5,055 bases of DNA. Source: Oscillospiraceae bacterium (GTDB lineage: Bacteria; Bacillota; Clostridia; UBA1381). The stretch lies in assembly GCA_022508725.1 (NCBI GenBank), contig JAFLUR010000176.1, positions 1 to 5,055 of the forward strand. The letters run 5' to 3'. Numbering within the stretch: position 1 is the stretch's first letter; every line of letters starts with the position of its first letter. Shown one piece after another: positions 1 to 5,055 of the stretch. The notes beneath the pieces were generated by a model. It was not told the DNA's origin. It worked only from the letters and a program-made list of their open reading frames with translations, and made no database searches. The position numbers and the translations under genes were made by a program.

Positions 1-277
1 CATCCTCTATCGTATAATTTGTACCGAATCCGGTATTCCAGCTTCCGTAATGGATAGTCACAATATATTTTCCGTTAGGAAGATCAGCTTTAAATGTTGT
101 TTCGCCCGAGATCTGGTCGTTATGCAAATTCTCATATCCGGACGGAATATTTCCGGGCGCGCGCGTCATATTTTCTCTGGAACCGCCGACAAAGCCGTAG
201 CCCGTCATAACGGAATATGCGGTCGAAGCGGTAACCGCATCGTATCCGCTCTGAACATCCCCGCCTCCGAAATCGAA
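1..277 (-). repeat. Carbohydrate-binding-like protein repeat 2 of the pectate lyase, truncated by the window edge
   Basis: From residue 755 the sequence restarts with FDFGGGDVQSGY and continues through YGFV, ENMTRAPGNIPSGY, DQISG, LPNGKYIVTIHYG and WNTGFGTN, parallel to repeat 1. At least 92 of the expected 146 residues are in the window. DNA similarity is also clear, for example TCATATCCGGACGGAATAT (plus strand) in both copies, so the pair probably arose by tandem duplication. Confidence 0.75.
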
Positions 278-2008
278 ATGATATTCCGACGCCGGATCCT
301 TTGTCAAAATTTCCAATCCGCAGATATAGCCGCCGTAGGATTTGTCACCTCTGTTAATATCCACGTCAAGCACGCCATCCGTTATTTCAACTTCGGTAAC
401 ATACTGCGCGGCGGTCGTTGAAAACAGATTGCCTGAGCTTACGCCCTCAACCGTGAAATTTGTGCCGAAGCTCTCATTCCAGCAGCCGTAATGAATTATC
501 ACGGTATATTTTCCGTTCGGCATCTCGGCTTTAAACTGACCCGTGCCCAGAACCTGATCGGCGTACAGATTATCATATCCGGACGGAATATCTCCCGGAG
601 CGCGTGTCATATTCTCCTGAACACTGACAAAACCGTAATTGCTGTCGGCTGAATATAGCTTGTTTGCGGGAACAGCCGCATATCCGCTCTGCACGTTTCC
701 GCCGCCGAAATCAAACTTGGTCGGAAGTCCGAGAACCGTTATTGCAAATCCGCGTTTTATCGTAAATTTTCCATTTGTTACTGTTGCTGTAAGCGTTACG
801 GCAGTGCTTGCGGATTCGGGACGCTTTACCTGTGAAATCTTGTTATTCTTTATAACAACAGCATTTGAACTGCTGCTCCATGTGATCGTTGAGCCTTTTG
901 TACCCGATGTGGGAAGAATCAGATCTTCAGCTGTTTTTATAGATGTAGGCGACAGCTTGATCCCATCGGCATCTGCCTTGGCATTTGCATAGTCCTCGCC
1001 CAGATCAACCAATTCCGGCGAAAGGGTCACAACTCCCTCCGGGAATGCGTTGACCGTAAGATCGTTTATGTAGTACTCGATATTATTATATCCATGACCC
1101 AAATAATCGCCTGTTGCGTCAGAGGGATTATTCGGATCGAGTCCTCTTGCCAGCTCCCACTCGTCCGGCATACCGTCATTATCGGAATCGGTAATCGTTT
1201 TTTCGGTAACCGGCTCGGGATAATACGAATTGTAATCACAATACTGTATTCCATAAGTCGATATTGCGTCCAATACGGCGGAATCGGTTACTGTGGAGAA
1301 AACTCTGCCGCCTGTAAGAGAGCCTGTGCCGGTTCTTGTTTCATAAAGCACCTGTGCGTCAATTTTTGTACGCGTACTGTCTGAGTTGTAGTCATATCCG
1401 CTTTGCGCGTTATTCGCGGGATTTACGGACGCTCCCGCATATGATACAACGTGTTCGAACGCATCGTCCGCAGATTCCGGATTTTTTGCAACCGATACAT
1501 CCTCTCCGTTTGACGCGCTTACCGGGAAATATGTATCCACACGGTAATGGCTTTCGTCAAATCCCGCATTTCCGTAATTAACGCCGCCGTTCCAGTTATT
1601 ATTGTTGAGCGACTCCGACCATACCGTTCCGTCGGAATTCATCATCTTATTTCCGGTGAGAAAAAATCTGAATATATCGTAATTCGTACCGGAGGACATA
1701 TTCAAGAAACGCTGATCCTTTTTTGTGGACGGACCCATTTTTAAGTAATTGTTCACATAATTAAGGTGTCCCATGGTACCGTAAGCCGTCTGATAGCCCC
1801 AGTCATATATTACATTGTTGACAAAATCCATTGAATTTGTGCCGTTCACCTTACCGCGGAAATTACGCGAAAGCGAGTGGCAAAGCAGATTATGATGCCA
1901 TGAATTCTGTCCCTTACCGAACATTACTCCGAAGCCGTGAGCGCCCTTTGAGTGATATGAAACACAGTTTGACGGTCCGACAATGGTATACTGAACCGTT
2001 TGGCTCAT
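1..2008 (-). CDS. C-terminal remainder of pectate lyase, in frame after the TAA; partial at window edge
   Basis: The frame stays open from 2014 to the window edge. The first ATG is at 2008, 9 nt after the TAA, with no clear Shine-Dalgarno before it, so independent translation is doubtful. A product starting there would lack a signal peptide. Numbered on the full gene, it contains: the rest of the beta-helix catalytic domain to about 430, including HHN (215-217) and SRNFRG (224-229, Arg225 and Arg228 being candidates for the catalytic arginine region); an acidic loop TDSDNDGMPDEW (450-461), resembling thrombospondin type-3/EF-like Ca-binding loops often found after PL1 domains; an atrophied bacterial Ig-like domain at about 507-606 (core ITWSSSSNAV); and two tandem carbohydrate-binding-like repeats, 609-754 and 755 onward. 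The true C-terminus is not visible. Confidence 0.7.
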   Translation of the reverse strand, partial: MSQTVQYTIVGPSNCVSYHSKGAHGFGVMFGKGQNSWHHNLLCHSLSRNFRGKVNGTNSMDFVNNVIYDWGYQTAYGTMGHLNYVNNYLKMGPSTKKDQRFLNMSSGTNYDIFRFFLTGNKMMNSDGTVWSESLNNNNWNGGVNYGNAGFDESHYRVDTYFPVSASNGEDVSVAKNPESADDAFEHVVSYAGASVNPANNAQSGYDYNSDSTRTKIDAQVLYETRTGTGSLTGGRVFSTVTDSAVLDAISTYGIQYCDYNSYYPEPVTEKTITDSDNDGMPDEWELARGLDPNNPSDATGDYLGHGYNNIEYYINDLTVNAFPEGVVTLSPELVDLGEDYANAKADADGIKLSPTSIKTAEDLILPTSGTKGSTITWSSSSNAVVIKNNKISQVKRPESASTAVTLTATVTNGKFTIKRGFAITVLGLPTKFDFGGGNVQSGYAAVPANKLYSADSNYGFVSVQENMTRAPGDIPSGYDNLYADQVLGTGQFKAEMPNGKYTVIIHYGCWNESFGTNFTVEGVSSGNLFSTTAAQYVTEVEITDGVLDVDINRGDKSYGGYICGLEILTKDPASEYHFDFGGGDVQSGYDAVTASTAYSVMTGYGFVGGSRENMTRAPGNIPSGYENLHNDQISGETTFKADLPNGKYIVTIHYGSWNTGFGTNYTIED
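278..715 (-). repeat. Carbohydrate-binding-like protein repeat 1 (146 aa) of the pectate lyase
   Basis: Residues 609-754 begin FDFGGGNVQSGY and include YGFV, ENMTRAPGDIPSGY, DQVLG, MPNGKYTVIIHYG, WNESFGTN and a closing GGYICGLEIL strand. The second copy begins immediately after it with the same landmarks in the same order. The FDFG...YGF opening resembles the N-terminal beta-sandwich domain of rhamnogalacturonan acetylesterase-type proteins and malectin/galactose-binding-like modules. A role in binding pectic sugars is inferred. Confidence 0.75.
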
Positions 2009-2014
2009 ATTGTT

Positions 2015-2017
2015 TTA
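2015..2017 (-). other. In-frame TAA stop codon inside the pectate lyase gene
   Basis: The codon follows TAT (Tyr174) and precedes AAC AAT ATG AGC in the same phase. It is the only stop in 846 codons of this frame. The neighbouring gene of about 800 codons has no internal stop and uses TGA as its terminator. This makes a general reassignment of TAA unlikely and points to an isolated nonsense mutation or a base error. Confidence 0.9.
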
Positions 2018-2539
2018 ATACAATCCGAACTGCTCGTCGTTTGCCCAGCCTATGGAACAGTGGTCTATTATGGAATTTGAGCCTTTGGAACCGCCCCATG
2101 CGTCATAATCGCCCGAACCCTTTTCTCCGGGACGTGACGAGATAAATCTTACAATGGTATTGTCGCCTCCGAATGCGAATTTTCCGCCTTTGAGAGTAAC
2201 GCCCTTTCCCCCGGGCGCGGTCTGTCCCGCAACGGTAACGTTTCCCGCACAGGAAATATCGGATTTTAATTGGATTGTTCCTCCAACATCAAAAACAACT
2301 ATCCTGCCGGTATGAGAAACGGCATCTCTCAGCGAGCCGGCGCCGCTGTCATTCAAATTGGTAACATGAACAACCGTACCTCCGCGTCCGCCGGTAGCGT
2401 ACATTCCGCCGCCCTCGGCGCCCGGAAATGCCGGAATTGCCTCCGCCGCGCTTACATTCGGAGCCGTAAACAACGATGCCGCCATTGTCAATGCAACGGC
2501 AAGACTTAAAAATCTCTTGCTGTTCAATTTCTTATTCAA
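2015..2539 (-). CDS. N-terminal fragment of pectate lyase (174 aa, with signal peptide)
   Basis: This is the part of the interrupted pectate lyase that normal translation would produce. The start is TTG at 2539. An in-frame TGA at 2548-2546 rules out an upstream start, the next in-frame ATG is codon 19 inside the signal peptide, and a good Shine-Dalgarno lies 9 nt upstream. Residues 2-9 are basic (Lys3, Lys4, Lys8, Arg9), residues 10-26 are hydrophobic, and cleavage is likely near NVSA-AEA (about residues 31-34). The mature part starts with the family hallmark AFPGAEGGG (37-45) and carries the first beta-helix coils up to the IIDHC...NDEQ motif (157-170). It ends five residues after the Asp/Glu pair, at Tyr174. 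It lacks the His-His-Asn and Arg-Asn-Phe-Arg segments that complete the active-site cleft, so it is unlikely to fold or act alone. Confidence 0.8.
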   Translation of the reverse strand: MNKKLNSKRFLSLAVALTMAASLFTAPNVSAAEAIPAFPGAEGGGMYATGGRGGTVVHVTNLNDSGAGSLRDAVSHTGRIVVFDVGGTIQLKSDISCAGNVTVAGQTAPGGKGVTLKGGKFAFGGDNTIVRFISSRPGEKGSGDYDAWGGSKGSNSIIDHCSIGWANDEQFGLY

Positions 2540-2548
2540 AGTCGGTCA

Positions 2549-2555
2549 CTTCCTT
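2549..2555 (-). promoter_or_regulatory. Shine-Dalgarno (AAGGAAG) fixing the TTG start of the pectate lyase
   Basis: On the minus strand AAGGAAG is followed by a 9-nt spacer and then TTG at 2539-2537. An in-frame TGA sits within the spacer region (2548-2546). The TTG is therefore the only sensible start that keeps the whole signal peptide. Confidence 0.8.
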
Positions 2556-2609
2556 TTTATAAATAATTAAATAATAATTCAATAATCGATGCTTTTACCG
2601 AATAAGGAT

Positions 2610-2638
2610 TATGCGGATAAATTTTGTTTATCCGCATA
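2610..2638 (-). terminator. 12-bp perfect inverted repeat after the PL11-like gene, possible terminator
   Basis: The arms TATGCGGATAAA (2610-2621) and TTTATCCGCATA (2627-2638) pair perfectly around a 5-nt loop. The hairpin starts 6 nt after the TGA of the upstream gene. In the minus-strand transcript it is followed by AUCCUUAUUCGG, which is only mildly U-rich. It may be a weak or leaky terminator, an mRNA-end stabilising hairpin, or a processing site between the two lyase genes. A protein-binding palindrome is also possible. Confidence 0.5.
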
Positions 2639-2644
2639 TATCTT

Positions 2645-5055
2645 TCAATCTATCGTTTCAAGCTTAATATTATCGTAATACAGGTCGCCGCCGGCGGTAC
2701 GCATGAATTTTATCTGTCTGAGAACTTTATCGCGTCCATCCGTATAGGATGCATCGGACGATATTACCGGCGTCTGCGAGGATATGTCGAGATCCTCGTT
2801 ATATTCCGTGCCATGCGAATAATATTCGACTTTAACCTTACCGTCGGTCAGATTACCCTCAATAACTACCCGATACCATGTATTACCCTCAATCGTCTTA
2901 TCGGAAAGCGCAATTCCGTCGCTCGCCTCCTTAGTGGCAACGGCAGACTCGGTCGATGTTGTATAAACCTTGTTTCCGATATCCGTAATATGGAAGAACG
3001 CATTCTTATCTCCGTACTCTTTCGCTACACCCGTTATCCTGTCAAACGGATGCGCCGTATTATCGAAATACGTTCTGAACGCCCTTCCGTTGTATGCGAA
3101 GTCCGCGGTATCGATAAACATATCATATGTCAGCTTAAATCCGCCCGAAAGTATGACCTCGTCGTCATTAAGCACATACTGCACCGCCTTATCCATAAGA
3201 TGGAGCTTCGGCGTCGTATTGCCGCCTTTATCCTCGGATACTTCCGATACGATTTCATTGTCGTCTGTTTTTCTGCCTGAATTGGCTGAGTCGGCTGAAA
3301 TGATCCATCTTCCGCCGTCTTTAATCAGGAAGTCTTCCTTCGTTTCAAATAAGATTCCCGTCGGAGCCTTGGTCGGTTCAACCGTAGGCTCGACAGAAGG
3401 CTCTTCCGTCTGTTCCGGTTCCTCCGTCTGTTCCGGCGCTTTGGGCTGTTCGCCCTTTGCAATTTTATCCTTTTGTGTCAAAGGTATTATTTCGTCAAAA
3501 GAATTCCATAAAAATACCTTTAAATCATAATCGCTTACGTTATTTGAAAACTCAAAGCTTTCACTCAATTTTGCAAATACTTTCGACAAACCGACATTTA
3601 TCGCAGCGGATTTTACTTCAACAAGGCTGTCTTCGTCATAAAGCGCGCCTATAACCGTCACATTCTCATACGGCTCGGTTATCTCAAAGGAAACATCCGC
3701 CTTGTTTGCATTTATGCCGGTAACCGCAATATTATTCTTGCGGGTAAGCATTTCGGTCCGGAAATAATGCAGCGAAGTTATTTTAGGACATGCGGTTATC
3801 AATGCCGAGTCGGTATCCTTTGTATTGTAGTATCGGAGCTTTGCAAAGCTTGCGCCGTTTAATTCAAAAATCTTTTCATAAACGCTTCCGCTTCCCGCAT
3901 TACCGATTATTACGGCATGACATTCGTCATTATCATAATCAAACTCCAAATTTACTTTCCATACCGGTGTGTTTCTGTCAAACGGACTGCCTCCGTTCAC
4001 AAACAACGTTGCTTCCCAGTCGTCAGATGCGAAAACAGGCTTTTCGTCCCTTATCTTACTCTGCGTGCCCTGCGGACCTTTCGCATACGCCTGTGACAGC
4101 GTCAAAATATTATTGTCGTTTTCGTCAAGGAACTCGATACCGTATGTGTACTCGCGTCCCGTCCAATCGCCTCTTCCCATGCCCTCGTATACGCCGCCGG
4201 CATCAAACATAAACGAAATCTCCGCTTTATCTTCTTTGAACGGTTCAAACTCCTTGTACGCCAGAACACCGTCCGCGGCGCTCTCCTGTATAATTGTAAG
4301 GCTTGCCGCCTCTGCAATTACCGTTGTATTCGGATCCGCGCTATCCGAAACAAACTCATTATCGCCGGTTATATCCGTTTTTCCGAACGGATATACCGCA
4401 ACATAGCATGACGCTTCATAACCTCCGTCAACCGTCTTTGCCGTGATATATGTTCCGCTCGCCTCGTCAGCAATGCCGGTAACGTTGCCTTCCTCGTCAA
4501 CGACCGCTATGCTTTCATCTGCGGAAGACCATATAACAGCGCCGTCCGTTGCATTTTCCGGCTCCGTAACGGCTGATACACGCTCCGTAACTCCGGTCCC
4601 CAATTCCAATGCTTCGGGAATTACTTTTACGCCGGTCACATGATTTGCATAAACCGTAACCTCGCACTCTGCGGTAAGATGCTCGCCGTCCTCGGCGACA
4701 TCGCGCGTGACAGCCGTGATCGTAGCCGTACCCTCCGATACGCCTGTAATTACTCCTTTTGAAACCTTTGCCACAGTCTCATCCGATGATATCCAGTCAA
4801 CGGATTTATTTGCGGCATCATCCGGTTTGATGATCGCGTCTATCGAAACAGTTTTTCCTTTTTCAACGCTTACGCTGCTCTCGGAAAGAGTGATTTCATC
4901 TACGGGAATACCTTTTGGAATTTCGTATGTTACCTTTGTAAACGGTGTTTCCGGCGCGAGATAGTTCAATTTATTTCCGCCCGCATCCGTCGCAAGAGCT
5001 GCGGAGCCGACATAATAGCTTGTATGCGGCGGCTGGTTATACGCCACGTTCTGCC
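2645..5055 (-). CDS. C-terminal part of a multidomain rhamnogalacturonan lyase (PL11-like), 5' end outside window
   Basis: The frame is open from the window edge (5055) to a TGA at 2647-2645, about 802 codons. A GTG at 5047 lies in the frame but is not a start, because coding sequence (Gln-Asn) precedes it. The first residues, QNVAYNQPPH followed by SYYVG, match the end of family PL11 lyases such as Bacillus YesW/YesX, which cleave the rhamnogalacturonan-I backbone; this assignment is from memory of the family. Numbering from the GTG, the modules are: BIg2-like domains at about 48-133 and 135-219 (the first with a WISSDETVAKV core); a beta-sandwich-like region at about 225-435 that I do not recognise; an Ig/FN3-like domain at about 440-528 of a kind common in clostridial glycan enzymes (KVFLWNSFDEI); an E/P/Q/T linker at 531-562; and a terminal laminin-G/CBM-like domain at 563-800 ending YYDNIKLE. 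The extra modules probably bind polysaccharide or space the enzyme from the surface. No sortase motif, SLH domain or dockerin is visible. The protein is probably secreted, but its signal peptide is outside the window. Confidence 0.75.
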   Translation of the reverse strand, partial: QNVAYNQPPHTSYYVGSAALATDAGGNKLNYLAPETPFTKVTYEIPKGIPVDEITLSESSVSVEKGKTVSIDAIIKPDDAANKSVDWISSDETVAKVSKGVITGVSEGTATITAVTRDVAEDGEHLTAECEVTVYANHVTGVKVIPEALELGTGVTERVSAVTEPENATDGAVIWSSADESIAVVDEEGNVTGIADEASGTYITAKTVDGGYEASCYVAVYPFGKTDITGDNEFVSDSADPNTTVIAEAASLTIIQESAADGVLAYKEFEPFKEDKAEISFMFDAGGVYEGMGRGDWTGREYTYGIEFLDENDNNILTLSQAYAKGPQGTQSKIRDEKPVFASDDWEATLFVNGGSPFDRNTPVWKVNLEFDYDNDECHAVIIGNAGSGSVYEKIFELNGASFAKLRYYNTKDTDSALITACPKITSLHYFRTEMLTRKNNIAVTGINANKADVSFEITEPYENVTVIGALYDEDSLVEVKSAAINVGLSKVFAKLSESFEFSNNVSDYDLKVFLWNSFDEIIPLTQKDKIAKGEQPKAPEQTEEPEQTEEPSVEPTVEPTKAPTGILFETKEDFLIKDGGRWIISADSANSGRKTDDNEIVSEVSEDKGGNTTPKLHLMDKAVQYVLNDDEVILSGGFKLTYDMFIDTADFAYNGRAFRTYFDNTAHPFDRITGVAKEYGDKNAFFHITDIGNKVYTTSTESAVATKEASDGIALSDKTIEGNTWYRVVIEGNLTDGKVKVEYYSHGTEYNEDLDISSQTPVISSDASYTDGRDKVLRQIKFMRTAGGDLYYDNIKLETID
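3401..3436 (-). repeat. Two 18-bp tandem copies in the Pro/Glu/Thr linker of the PL11-like protein
   Basis: On the plus strand CTCTTCCGTCTGTTCCGG (3401-3418) is followed by TTCCTCCGTCTGTTCCGG (3419-3436), differing at three bases. They encode two PEQTEE units inside the flexible linker (about 3362-3457) that joins the Ig/FN3-like domain to the C-terminal sandwich domain. Confidence 0.8.

Larger units (their letters stand above)
1..2539 (-). pseudogene. Secreted PL1-type pectate lyase interrupted by an in-frame TAA; 3' end outside window
   Basis: One reading frame of 846 codons runs from TTG at 2539 to the window edge with a single stop, TAA at codon 175 (2017-2015). Homology to the PL1 pectate lyase family is continuous across that codon. 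Upstream are AFPGAEGGG, TGGRGG, VTVAGQTAPGG and IIDHCSIGWANDEQ. Downstream in the same frame are TVQYTIVGPSN, KGAHGFG, HHNLL, SRNFRG and FVNNVIYDWG. Such enzymes cleave polygalacturonate by Ca-dependent beta-elimination outside the cell. I checked every codon from 2014 down to position 2 and found no other stop. No frameshift is needed, so a single base substitution (for example from AAA, CAA or GAA) would explain the break. A sequencing or assembly error gives the same picture. The gene lies 105 bp downstream of the PL11-like gene on the same strand. Confidence 0.8.
2540..2644. other. Intergenic region between the two lyase genes
   Basis: This is a 105-bp gap. It holds the inverted repeat near the upstream gene, then a very AT-rich stretch (about 2556-2590) leading into the ribosome binding site. 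A TTGAAT/TATAAA pair is present on the minus strand, but its spacing is only 15 bp and it abuts the Shine-Dalgarno. I therefore do not call a promoter. The pectate lyase could be co-transcribed with the upstream gene through the hairpin, or have its own unidentified promoter here. Confidence 0.6.

Noticed and set aside
50..992. Plus-strand open frames over the pectate lyase C-terminal repeats
   Set aside because: They lie antisense to a frame with clear tandem protein repeats and show no family features.
1157..1192. Dockerin domain suggested by the DSDNDGMPDEW loop
   Set aside because: Only one acidic loop is present, without the duplicated dockerin segment; this loop is common after PL1 catalytic domains.
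2006..2026. Frameshift as the cause of the interrupted pectate lyase
   Set aside because: Codon-by-codon reading shows that homology before and after the stop is in the same phase, so an insertion or deletion is not needed.
1..2539. Alternative genetic code with TAA as a sense codon
   Set aside because: Only one such codon appears in about 1,650 codons of the two genes; a recoded genome should show more.
2555..2587. TTGAAT...TATAAA promoter before the pectate lyase
   Set aside because: The spacing is 15 bp and the -10-like box touches the Shine-Dalgarno, which would place transcription start at about the start codon.
2624..3280. 218-codon open frame on the plus strand
   Set aside because: It is antisense to the C-terminal domain of the PL11-like gene, whose protein sequence is clearly domain-like. 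The plus-strand translation has no recognisable motif and no convincing start signal.
2970..3530. 186-codon plus-strand open frame rich in Ser
   Set aside because: It is a shadow of the minus-strand coding sequence; the Ser/Gly/Val bias mirrors the Pro/Glu/Thr linker on the other strand.
5045..5047. GTG at 5047 as the start of the PL11-like gene
   Set aside because: Upstream in-frame codons continue the conserved QN-VAYNQPPH motif, there is no signal peptide, and the position is at the end of a catalytic domain.

Overview
The window holds two secreted, multidomain pectin-degrading enzymes, both on the minus strand and both cut by a window edge. No gene on the plus strand is convincing. The moderate GC content, the Gram-positive signal peptide, the strong Shine-Dalgarno with a TTG start, the bacterial Ig-like modules and the Glu/Pro/Thr-rich linker suggest a plant-fibre-degrading member of the Clostridia/Firmicutes, perhaps a gut pectin specialist of the Monoglobus type. 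The organism is inference only.

Positions 5055 to 2645 encode the C-terminal part of a very large protein. Its first visible residues (QNVAYNQPPH) look like the end of a family PL11 rhamnogalacturonan lyase (YesW/YesX type). About 750 residues of accessory modules follow: two BIg2-like domains, a beta-sandwich-like region, a small Ig/FN3-like domain, an E/P/Q/T-rich linker and a terminal laminin-G/CBM-like domain. The gene ends in TGA. Just after it lies a 12-bp perfect inverted repeat in a 105-bp intergenic gap.

Positions 2539 to 1 encode a PL1-type pectate lyase that starts at TTG behind a good ribosome binding site. It has a signal peptide, a right-handed beta-helix catalytic domain, a Ca-binding-like DxDNDG loop, an atrophied Ig-like domain, and two tandem 146-residue carbohydrate-binding-like repeats. 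The second repeat runs off the window. The reading frame carries a single in-frame TAA at codon 175, in the middle of the catalytic domain. The next 671 codons remain open in the same frame and continue the pectate lyase homology. The gene is therefore interrupted by one nonsense codon and not by a frameshift.

Together the genes look like part of a pectin utilisation locus. The PL11 enzyme would attack the rhamnogalacturonan-I backbone and the PL1 enzyme homogalacturonan, both outside the cell. If the TAA is real, this strain has probably lost the second activity.
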